DNA from: Chloroflexota bacterium
GTDB taxonomy: Bacteria > Chloroflexota > Anaerolineae > B4-G1
NCBI GenBank assembly: GCA_024232355.1
Contig: JAAEPW010001358.1
Location: forward strand, 1 to 15,956
Direction: 5' to 3'
DNA: 15,956 nt
The position numbers and the translations under genes are program-made. How positions within the stretch are numbered: position 1 is the first letter of the stretch; the number at the start of each line of letters is the position of its first letter. The notes beneath the pieces are model-generated. The model searched no databases. It was not told the DNA's origin and was given only the letters and a program-made list of their open reading frames with translations. Positions 7,547 through 15,956 of this stretch are shown piece by piece.

Positions 7547-8911
7547 ATGATAAAGATCAAATCCCGCAAGCGTTTGATTTTCGTGTTCAGCCTAGTTTTG
7601 GCGAGCGTCTTGGCCTGCAACCAGCCTGACGTGCCGGAGAGTACGGTAACGCCTGGAGAGCCGGAGCCGAACCCCACTCTCCCCCCGTCAGCCGCCCCAA
7701 CGCCCACGGAGGTAGCAGAACCCAGCCCCGCTCCACCTCCCCCGTCCGGCGACCTCATCCAACCCGCCGACCTGGTCTACTTGGGCGCGTTCCGTTTGCC
7801 GGGCGACGCGCCTGACGAGGTCGGCTGGATGTGGAGTGGCGAGGCGCTAACCTACTACCCCGACGGCGACCCCGGTGGCCCCGACGACGGCTTTCCCGGT
7901 TCCCTCTTTGGCAGCGGCCACAACTGGAACCAGTACATCTCTGAGGTCAGCATCCCCGCGCCGCTGGTCTCTTCCGGCAAGAACCTGGAAGAATTAAACA
8001 CCGCCACCACCCTGCAGCCGTTCCAGGACATCCGCGGAGGATTGTTCGACTGGCCGCTAGAGCAGCCCCGTGTCGGGCTCGAGTACCTACCACCGCAAGG
8101 TGAACAAGAGAGGGCCAAGCTCTACTTTTGCTGGGCGCCGCACCTGGACGAGGGAGCCACCAATCCATCCCATGGCTGGGCCGAGTTGGACCTTTCCAGC
8201 CCGCAACCGGCCGGGCTCTGGCGCATCGACGAGTACTGGAATTACGTCACGACCGACTACATGTTTGCCATCCCGCCAGCGTGGGCTGACGCCCATACGC
8301 CAGGGATGCGCTTGGCGACAGGCCGCTACCGCGACGGCGGCCAAGGATCGCTGGGCCCCAGCCTGTTTGCCATCGGCCCGTGGAACGACGGCATCCCGCC
8401 ACAGCCGGGCGCGACGCTCTTAGCCATACCCCTCCTCCTGTACGGTAACTTTTTTGAACAAGGTTCCCCTGCGATGGACGGCTATGCCCATTCTGACCAC
8501 TGGTCGGGTGGCGCGTGGCTCACTGCTGGGGATAAATCTGCCGTCGTGTTCGTCGGCAGCAAGGGGCTGGGGGAGACCTGGTACGGCTGCCCCGACGGCA
8601 CCGTGTGGCCGGAAGAGCCGCCCTATCCGCCCGAATGTGATGATCGGGGCTGGTGGTCTACTCAATTCGCGGCCCAGATCATCTTTTACGATCCCGCCGA
8701 CCTGGCGGCCGTCGCCACAGGAACGATGGCGCCCGGGGAACCGCAGCCCTACGCAGTGCTGGACATCGAAGACGTGCTGTACAACGCCGATTTCGTACTG
8801 CTGAATCATCTCGGCGCGGCGGCCTTTGACCGCGAGCGGGGTCTGCTCTACGTGCTAGAGCCGCTGGCCGACGAGGAAAGATCGCTGGTGCACGTGTGGC
8901 GGGCAGAGTAA
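7547..8911 (+). CDS. Lipoprotein of unknown function
   Basis: A 454-residue protein preceded by GAGGAG six to seven bases before the ATG. The N-terminus is a lipoprotein signal: basic KIKSRKR, a hydrophobic core and VLASVLAC, with C24 as the expected lipidated residue. Residues about 25-68 are a linker rich in Pro, Thr, Glu and Ala that would hold the rest off the membrane. The remainder (about 70-454) is a single region rich in Trp, Tyr, Gly, Asp and Pro, without membrane segments, starting DLVYLGAFRLPGD and ending LLYVLEPLADEERSLVHVW. Repeated short strands separated by Gly/Asp turns suggest a beta-propeller or other all-beta fold, but I cannot name a family or see a catalytic motif. Probably a surface-exposed binding or structural protein. 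It is its own transcription unit or is followed by the dehydrogenase 80 bases on. Confidence 0.85.
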   Translation: MIKIKSRKRLIFVFSLVLASVLACNQPDVPESTVTPGEPEPNPTLPPSAAPTPTEVAEPSPAPPPPSGDLIQPADLVYLGAFRLPGDAPDEVGWMWSGEALTYYPDGDPGGPDDGFPGSLFGSGHNWNQYISEVSIPAPLVSSGKNLEELNTATTLQPFQDIRGGLFDWPLEQPRVGLEYLPPQGEQERAKLYFCWAPHLDEGATNPSHGWAELDLSSPQPAGLWRIDEYWNYVTTDYMFAIPPAWADAHTPGMRLATGRYRDGGQGSLGPSLFAIGPWNDGIPPQPGATLLAIPLLLYGNFFEQGSPAMDGYAHSDHWSGGAWLTAGDKSAVVFVGSKGLGETWYGCPDGTVWPEEPPYPPECDDRGWWSTQFAAQIIFYDPADLAAVATGTMAPGEPQPYAVLDIEDVLYNADFVLLNHLGAAAFDRERGLLYVLEPLADEERSLVHVWRAE

Positions 8912-8991
8912 AAATAACGAAAGTACGAGAACAACTCTTTTGATACGTGTTTTTCGATGTGAAACCAAACAAACAGTAATGGAGATAGTTA

Positions 8992-9849
8992 ATGATAAAT
9001 GTATCGGCAAACAACCAAATTTTAAAGGGTAAGGTCTGCTTGGTTACCGGAGCTACTTCCGGCATTGGCAAAGCCACCGCTACCGCTTTGGCTGCACAAG
9101 GTGCCAAAGTTGTAATTGTGGGGCGCAATGAGCCAAAAACAGAACAGGTTGTCCAGGAAATACGATCAGAAACCGGCAATGATAAACTGGGCTCTCTTTT
9201 GGCTGACTATTCTGATCTACAACAGGTCAGAGAGCTGGCGACGGCGTTCAAAGCGCAGTATGCACAGCTTGATGTTCTGGTGAATAATGCGGGAGCCTTT
9301 TTTAACCGCCGCCAGCAGACAGCCTACGGCGTCGAGATGACCTTTCTCGTCAACCATCTGGCGCCTTTTCTGTTGACCAATCTACTGCTGCTAGACACTG
9401 CACCAGCCCGCATTGTCAATGTTTCGTCCGCTGCGCATAAATACGACAAGATGGATTTCGATGACCTGGGTTTTGAGCGCGCTTTCTCGGGGATGAAGGC
9501 GTATGCGCGTTCCAAACTGGCAAACATCATGTTTACCTATGAACTGTCCCGACGGTTGGCAGACCGCCCTACAACCGTCAATGCGCTGCATCCAGGCCAG
9601 GTCGCCACCAACATCTTTGGTACCAATTCTTCTATCTTGAGTCCCATCTTTAAATGGTTTATGGGATTGTTCGCCCTTACGCCAGAGCAAGGCGCAGATA
9701 ATTCGATATACTTGGCGTCTTCTCCTGAGGTAGAGGGCATAACGGGGAAATATTTTGTCAAACGAGAAGCGGTGCCATCCTCCCCGCTCTCCTATGACGA
9801 AAAAGTTGCCGCGCGCTTGTGGGAAGTCAGTGAACGGCTAACGGCCTGA
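8992..9849 (+). CDS. Short-chain dehydrogenase/reductase, retinol-dehydrogenase-like
   Basis: A 285-residue SDR of classical type, somewhat longer at the C-terminus like the retinol dehydrogenase/protochlorophyllide reductase-like group. The cofactor motif TGATSGIG is at 19-26, VGRN follows beta-2 (the Arg favours NADP(H)), NNAG at 98-101, N121 in LVNHL, the catalytic Ser in NVSSAAH (145/146) and Y171/K175 in YARSKLAN, with HPG at 200-202. All catalytic residues are intact. It would reduce a carbonyl or oxidise an alcohol, but the substrate cannot be read from the sequence. GGAG stands eight bases before the ATG. No metabolic neighbours give context. Confidence 0.94.
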   Translation: MINVSANNQILKGKVCLVTGATSGIGKATATALAAQGAKVVIVGRNEPKTEQVVQEIRSETGNDKLGSLLADYSDLQQVRELATAFKAQYAQLDVLVNNAGAFFNRRQQTAYGVEMTFLVNHLAPFLLTNLLLLDTAPARIVNVSSAAHKYDKMDFDDLGFERAFSGMKAYARSKLANIMFTYELSRRLADRPTTVNALHPGQVATNIFGTNSSILSPIFKWFMGLFALTPEQGADNSIYLASSPEVEGITGKYFVKREAVPSSPLSYDEKVAARLWEVSERLTA

Positions 9850-9896
9850 TTCCCTGCCGCCGGTGACATTCTGTTGTCCCAAAAAGCTTTGCAACC

Positions 9897-9954
9897 GTAG
9901 CCGCGCTTTCCATAGCGCGCGTGCGCAACTTGTTGCGACGGAAACCGTGGCTAC
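9897..9954. repeat. REP-like nested palindrome
   Basis: Outer arms 9897-9911 and 9940-9954 match in 13 of 15 positions (GTAGCCGCGCTTTCC against the inverse of GGAAACCGTGGCTAC). Inside is a perfect 6-bp hairpin CGCAAC-TT-GTTGCG (9924-9937). It lies between the dehydrogenase and the membrane protein and could act as a transcript end for the former. The compact nested form resembles dispersed intergenic palindromes; only one copy is present in this window. Confidence 0.6.
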
Positions 9955-9990
9955 ATGTACTTTCCCATAATATGAAAAAGGAGCAACAAG

Positions 9991-10422
9991 ATGAGCATCC
10001 TATCTATCGCCATCATCATTTTTATGGCTCTCGAAACGATGAACGTGCTAACCCTGTATTTTTGGCCCGGATCACGTTTGGCCAACGGTGTGGGGGTCTT
10101 TAACGCCTGGGAAAAGTCCAAGGCTGACCCGGAACTGCACCAGTTTGTCCGCTACCTGGTGTTCTGGGTCGCGGGAACAAAGCTCATTTTCATCGCCCTG
10201 CTATTGGTCATCCTGCTGACCACGGACGAATCGACCAAACTGCTGACGGTCGTGGCCCTGATCGCGTCCATCCTGTCCTTTTTCTGGCGCTTGTTCCCCA
10301 TCATCAGAACCCTGGACGCAGCCGGACATATCACTCCCGCCGGCTATTCCAAGGCCCTGGGGCTTATGATCGCCGGTTTCATTGGGCTTTTTGTTTTGGC
10401 TTTGCTTTGGTCGTTACTATAA
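9991..10422 (+). CDS. Small four-helix membrane protein, unknown function
   Basis: A 143-residue protein started by ATG with AAGGAG seven bases upstream. Four hydrophobic segments are visible: about 3-24, 52-79, 83-100 and 122-143. The loop between the first two (SRLANGVGVFNAWEKSKADP) and the one after the third (IIRTLDAAGHITPAGYSK) are polar. I recognise no family with confidence and see no catalytic motif. It follows the dehydrogenase by 141 bases that include a palindrome, so it is probably separately transcribed. Confidence 0.85.
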   Translation: MSILSIAIIIFMALETMNVLTLYFWPGSRLANGVGVFNAWEKSKADPELHQFVRYLVFWVAGTKLIFIALLLVILLTTDESTKLLTVVALIASILSFFWRLFPIIRTLDAAGHITPAGYSKALGLMIAGFIGLFVLALLWSLL

Positions 10423-10616
10423 GAGCCATTGCTAGCGTATAATTCGGACAAGTGCTTGAACAACTCGGTTTGCTCAAATCATGCATCAAGGTTATCATAT
10501 ACATGGAATTGTGCATGATATACAAACATTTCGCATATCACGCACTAGATGAGTGGTCAGCAAAATGCTTCGCAGATTCAATGGTTAGGTGCTTGTAAGA
10601 TAAAGAGGGCAAGATA

Positions 10617-11230
10617 GTGAATTGGGACGAGTATTGCGACAAGTATCTGGATGCTTTAGAAAAACACAACCGCAAATGGGGTGGGAGTTTTCACGGCATT
10701 GAGTCATTTACAAGCCACTATATGCTCAATTTGATAGATACAGAACCAAATATTGTGCCTAAATTTACGCAGACAAGCAATAAAGATATTCAATGGTTTC
10801 TTAATGCGTTAATGGATGAAAAACGCAAACAGTTTGCCTTAATTCTTGTTGCTCAAACCGAGCGCCTACCAAATGAATTCTTGCCTGTTCTTGTTCAAAC
10901 TGCTTTGCTCGATTATCCTGAAAATTTTATTGGAGTTGCCTGCCGATTTTTTGGTTCTGTGCGAGTAGCTAAAGCATTGTTTAAGTACACCTTAAATACG
11001 AAACAGATATTGAAGAAGAAATAGCACAACAAGCTTTTTACTGGGCAACTTTGAGGGTAGATTTACAAAGCGAGGAGGCAGTCGAGTTAATGACTTTATT
11101 AGAAAGAGCCTCCACCAATTCACAATATTCTGACAGTCTCCGGAAATGCGCACAGGTATATTATCTACGTATGGAAGGTAACTTAAAACCCCTTACCTTT
11201 GAGACCAATGAAATGGGCATTGGCATTTAG
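10617..11230 (+). pseudogene. Frameshifted gene of unknown function
   Basis: GTG at 10617 with AGAGGG eight bases before it opens a 135-residue frame that stops at 11024. From about 10985 the frame one base back continues with good coding quality for another 80 codons (LKYETDIEEEIAQQAFYWAT and on) to TAG at 11228-11230. Together they would make one soluble, mostly helical protein of about 205 residues, with aromatic and acidic residues (MNWDEYCDKYLDALEKHNRK at the start). A single missing base around 10985-11000 explains it; a sequencing error would too. No canonical slippery heptamer is present. Lower GC than the flanks points to transfer. I do not recognise the family. Confidence 0.7.
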
Positions 11231-11339
11231 CCCAAAATGATTTGAAATATCTAAGGATGCCTTTTCATTACTACTCGCAAAGTGTAGCGTTTATTTGGGG
11301 GTAGTATCGGAAAACAACCGTCTTACTTATCCAAGCCGC

Positions 11340-11467
11340 ACCTAATAATGCCCATGCACACGAATTGCTAATCTTCGTTTTTTAGAAAATGGTTACGCCT
11401 GCGATGTCACATTGGCATCGGGAGTATTCTTGCTGACCCGCAATCGTGTGATGGGCGGGCGTTAGGC
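11340..11467 (+). other. attC-like recombination site
   Basis: The right end GTTAGGC (11461-11467) matches GTTRRRY. The left end ACCTAAT (11340-11346) differs from RYYYAAC only in its last base. Inward, GCCCAT, CACACG and ATTGC (11350-11368) pair with GCAAT, CGTGTG and ATGGGC (11440-11456): 17 pairs, continuous on the right arm but interrupted by single extra bases on the left arm (11356 and 11363). Unpaired bases confined to the left arm are the hallmark of integron attC sites. The 128-bp length is in the range of long attC sites. Confidence 0.6.
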
Positions 11468-11537
11468 CCGAAATGCCTGCGGCTAGACACCTGACCATTT
11501 CACCCAACAACCGATTCTTGAATTAAACAGAACCCGT

Positions 11538-11871
11538 TTAAGCCCCAGCCTCACCTAAAACCTCCACAAGATACTGCCCCGTATGCGATCCCTCCACCCC
11601 CACCACCTCCTCCGGCGTGCCCTGCGCAACCACGCATCCCCCCTCATTCCCACCATCCGGCCCCAGGTCAATCACATAACCCGCCGACTTTATCACTTCC
11701 AGATGGTGCTCGATCACCAAGACCGTGTGCCCGGCGTCTACCAAGCGATTCAGACAATCGAGCAGCCGCTGGATGTCCGGCAGATGCAGGCCCGTCGTCG
11801 GTTCGTCGAGGATGTAGAGCTTGTGCCCGCGCTTGACCTTGGACAACTCGGTCGCCAGCTTGACGCGCTGG
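11538..11871 (-). pseudogene. 3'-terminal fragment of a second uvrA-like gene
   Basis: Reading from 11871 down, the frame gives [15 protein letters not shown] and then Walker [12 protein letters not shown], the H-loop VIEHH and the UvrA tail, ending [12 protein letters not shown]. It corresponds to residues from about 860 to the end of the complete UvrA further right. The rest of the gene, including both Walker A motifs, is absent. Over 300 ungapped bases I count 22 differences, about 93% identity, and most are silent. That suggests the fragment came from a gene under selection rather than from an old dead copy. The open frame runs some 35 codons further upstream into unrelated sequence with no start codon, so it is most likely not expressed as a functional protein. 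Confidence 0.9.
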
Positions 11872-11998
11872 TATACGAACTGTATGAGATCGTCACGAGC
11901 GGTTGCGCGATGGCGGTTGCGGGGTATAATTGAAATGTAGCGCGTTGTTTTTTGATAGGCTGGTGGGCAGGCCCCATCTATTCAATAGTTCGTACACC
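11870..11998. repeat. 12-bp inverted repeat at the uvrA fragment breakpoint
   Basis: GGTATACGAACT (11870-11881) and AGTTCGTACACC (11987-11998) are inverted copies with one mismatch. The left arm begins within a base of where similarity to uvrA ends (11871). The 129 bases may be an insertion or rearrangement scar. The flanks do not show a clear direct duplication. Confidence 0.45.
11903..11930 (+). promoter_or_regulatory. Candidate promoter upstream of the DUF4258/DUF2283 pair
   Basis: TTGCGC (11903-11908), 16 bases, then a perfect TATAAT (11925-11930). A second TATAAT lies closer to the gene at 12044-12049, so either could serve. Confidence 0.3.
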
Positions 11999-12043
11999 GA
12001 AAAGCTCACACGATAAATCGACCAAGCCATAACTCCCAAGTCA

Positions 12044-12049
12044 TATAAT
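12044..12049 (+). promoter_or_regulatory. -10 box close to the DUF4258 start
   Basis: A perfect TATAAT stands 14 bases before the ATG at 12064, which would leave a leader of about eight bases. No Shine-Dalgarno is evident, so translation would be near-leaderless. The -35 region is poor (TCGACC at a long 20-base spacing). Confidence 0.4.
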
Positions 12050-12063
12050 CGGACGAGTTCTTA

Positions 12064-12348
12064 ATGGAGACACCGCACTTGGAGATAATCTGGACAGAGT
12101 ATATGCAGTATCGAGCCAAGTTGCGTGGATTCGAGCTAGACGAGATAGAGCGTATTGTGCGCTACACTGATGAGCGATATGTAGATCGGGTAACCGGGCG
12201 TTGGGTAGCAATAGGACAGCATAAAGGTATTTTGGTGCTGGTTCCTTACGAGATCAAAGCCCAACAGTTTGTTCCCGTAACCGTTCATACGACTACTCGT
12301 CAGCAAATTAACTTGCGGCTCAAAACAGGGAGGTTGGGATATGAGTGA
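12064..12348 (+). CDS. DUF4258-like protein, candidate toxin
   Basis: A 94-residue protein with the small alpha/beta pattern of the DUF4258 group: an N-terminal helix (WTEYMQYRAKLRGFELDEIE), the strand pair IVRYTDERYVDRVTGRWVAI, a central strand ILVLVPY and a basic C-terminus (TTTRQQINLRLKTGR). Such proteins often pair with a DUF2283 partner, and the pair is commonly treated as a toxin-antitoxin candidate; the activity itself is not shown by sequence. The next gene starts inside this one (ATGAGTGA overlap of 8 bases), so the two are translated together. The pair sits between a uvrA fragment and the complete uvrA, a typical position for a horizontally gained module. Confidence 0.75.
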   Translation: METPHLEIIWTEYMQYRAKLRGFELDEIERIVRYTDERYVDRVTGRWVAIGQHKGILVLVPYEIKAQQFVPVTVHTTTRQQINLRLKTGRLGYE

Positions 12349-12577
12349 AACACGGATGGTATATTTTGAGCAGGATGACATATTACATATCGTGATTTCG
12401 GACGAACCTGAAGCAGGGAGTGTGGAACTTGCTCCGAACATCACCGTGGAACTGAATGCTGCGGGGGAACTCATCGGTATCGAAATCTTGACTGCAAGTC
12501 ACTTTATTCGTGATACGATTGTAGAATCTATCCAAGGGCGTGTGTTACATATGCCAAAGATGGAGCCAATTTTGTAA
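12341..12577 (+). CDS. DUF2283 protein, candidate antitoxin
   Basis: A 78-residue protein matching the DUF2283 pattern: acidic strands MVYFEQDDILHIVISDEPEA, the segment SVELAPNITVELNAAGELIG and the hallmark GIEILTASHFI. AGGGAGG lies seven bases before the ATG, inside the upstream gene, which it overlaps by 8 bases. It is strongly acidic while its partner has a basic end, as expected of an antitoxin/toxin pair. The order here is putative toxin first, which is less usual than antitoxin first but known. Role as antitoxin is inferred from pairing alone. Confidence 0.8.
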   Translation: MSETRMVYFEQDDILHIVISDEPEAGSVELAPNITVELNAAGELIGIEILTASHFIRDTIVESIQGRVLHMPKMEPIL

Positions 12578-12719
12578 ATCACACGTTAGCTCACCCAAGC
12601 ATAAAAGTGACCAGAGGGTTTCTGTTAAAACACGCGAGTGTATGATGGCCTCATTACAGACTTGATGTACCTCTTCTGATGTGGGATGAACATCATCCAG
12701 TACAATCAGATTGAGTGTG

Positions 12720-12733
<14 letters not shown>
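12545..12733 (-). pseudogene. Small open frame overlapping the uvrA end, likely relic
   Basis: ATG at 12733 lies within the last codons of uvrA and opens a 62-residue frame; the frame is open a few codons further upstream (GLVWMG). The first 50 residues look like real protein (YDTLNLIVLDDVHPTSEEVH, then ACN-free segment NEAIIHSRVLTETLWSLL). The last dozen run antisense into the DUF2283 gene and are probably meaningless. I do not recognise a family. It may be a small coupled gene, but more likely is the end of a gene cut when the uvrA 3' end was joined to it. Confidence 0.35.
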
Positions 12734-15626
<2,893 letters not shown>

Positions 15627-15646
15627 TATACATTACCTCCATCGTG

Positions 15647-15694
15647 AAAAACCCCAGCGCAAACATCCAGGGCTTCTGAGTGCTCAACCTGGGG
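15647..15694 (-). promoter_or_regulatory. Hairpin with T-run in the uvrA leader
   Basis: On the minus strand CCCCAG (15694-15689) can pair with CTGGGG (15657-15652), which is followed by five T (15651-15647), about 20 bases before the uvrA start. An alternative pairing uses the same left arm with CCTGG (15671-15667). Two exclusive pairings before a T-run resemble an attenuator, but the stems are short and the loop of the first is 31 bases. Confidence 0.25.
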
Positions 15695-15820
15695 TCTTTG
15701 TCGCGTTGCTTAAAGGAAAAGCCCGGTTGAGCGTTGGTACGGATATAGAACTTGACCTTTCATCCCCCTGGTGAATCAAGGAGACTTTCCCGGCTTTTCC
15801 CGTAATAATACGCCGCCCAA

Positions 15821-15956
15821 TGTCATTAAGTTAAGGATTTGAGTGTCTTCAACTAGGCAATTTTGTCGAATATATTGGCCCGAAACTGGCTCAAACTGCC
15901 CTTTCCTTGATTGTTTTGAGGCTTTCACAACCTGGCTATTCCTTAACTTAATGACA
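15821..15956. mobile_element. 136-bp IS-derived element at the window end
   Basis: TGTCATTAAGTTAAGGA (15821-15837) and its exact inverse (15940-15956) form a perfect 17-bp terminal inverted repeat; the right arm is the last base string of the window. Between them the plus strand is open from 15835 to a TAA at 15949-15951, with protein-like sequence FVEYIGPKLAQTALSLIVLR then LSQPGYSLT, and the stop lies inside the right repeat. That is how the transposase C-terminus ends in many IS elements, so this looks like an internally deleted IS (a MITE) keeping both ends. The family is not assigned. Confidence 0.65.

Larger units (their letters stand above)
10584..11467 (+). mobile_element. Putative integron gene cassette
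   Basis: GTTAGGT (10584-10590), a match to the integron core site GTTRRRY, stands 26 bases before a single plus-strand gene. An attC-like palindrome ending in GTTAGGC (11461-11467) follows the gene. One short-leader gene followed by attC, between two GTTRRRY sites, is the layout of a mobile gene cassette. No integrase gene is in the window, and I could not fold the upstream core site into a second attC. One seven-base match alone is expected by chance; the case rests on the downstream palindrome. Confidence 0.45.

Noticed and set aside
10430..10590. Second attC site ending in GTTAGGT before the cassette gene
   Set aside because: I could not find a matching left arm; only a weak pairing of CATGGAAT with ATTCAATG appears, without an RYYYAAC box. 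A lone GTTRRRY is expected about once per kilobase by chance.
10980..11000. Programmed -1 frameshifting in the cassette gene
   Set aside because: No X XXY YYZ slippery heptamer in the correct phase and no clear downstream stem; mutation or sequencing error is simpler.
11862..12006. Target-site duplication around the 129-bp inverted repeat
   Set aside because: The flanking eight bases (gacgcgct and gaaaagct) agree in only five positions, no better than weak coincidence.
12585..12591. GTTAGCT after the DUF2283 gene as another integron core site
   Set aside because: The sixth base breaks GTTRRRY and no paired left arm is visible.
15627..15820. SOS/LexA box upstream of uvrA
   Set aside because: No recognisable LexA palindrome was seen in the leader, although the expected box in this lineage is uncertain.

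Overview
The window is a moderately GC-rich bacterial segment of about 16 kb with no rRNA, tRNA or CRISPR array. Gene content suggests an environmental Chloroflexota-like organism (Anaerolineae or relatives), possibly a metagenome contig. The pointers are a very large secreted nuclease with lamin-tail and thrombospondin type 3 modules, a proline/threonine-rich lipoprotein, a divergent UvrA, and -10 boxes placed almost on the start codon. This placement is an impression from gene types, not a phylogenetic result.

Left part (1-6480). A 5'-truncated ExeM/NucH-type extracellular nuclease (1-3408, +) runs into a strong hairpin. Facing it is a two-gene operon on the minus strand: a NarL-type sensor histidine kinase and its response regulator, overlapping by 4 bases. 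The operon probably starts from a TATAAT box that would make the kinase mRNA leaderless, next to a perfect 12-bp palindrome. Upstream of it lies a CPBP-family membrane protein with altered active-site motifs.

Middle part (6480-10430). A gene-poor kilobase holds a 141-bp MITE-like element with terminal inverted repeats and an 8-bp direct repeat on its flanks. It is followed by a lipoprotein of unknown function, a short-chain dehydrogenase/reductase, a REP-like hairpin and a small four-helix membrane protein.

Right part (10430-15956). This is the accessory, rearranged part. A frameshifted gene of unknown function is preceded by GTTAGGT and followed by a 128-bp attC-like imperfect palindrome, so it looks like a decayed integron gene cassette. 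Next comes a 3'-terminal fragment of uvrA (300 bp, about 93% identical to the end of the complete gene further right). Between fragment and complete uvrA lies a two-gene DUF4258/DUF2283 module resembling a toxin-antitoxin pair. The complete uvrA-like gene (968 aa, minus strand) carries an odd C-terminus that may be out-of-frame sequence from an adjoining gene relic. The window ends exactly on the right arm of a 17-bp inverted repeat bounding a 136-bp element. This element contains what looks like the C-terminus of a transposase, and its position suggests that the sequence stops at a repeat.

The strongest candidates for something undescribed are the isolated attC-like cassette, the duplicated uvrA end around the DUF4258/DUF2283 pair, the 141-bp MITE and the terminal IS-derived element. 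No single gene cluster here proves a new system. The region 10.4-13.1 kb is best read as a recombination hotspot.
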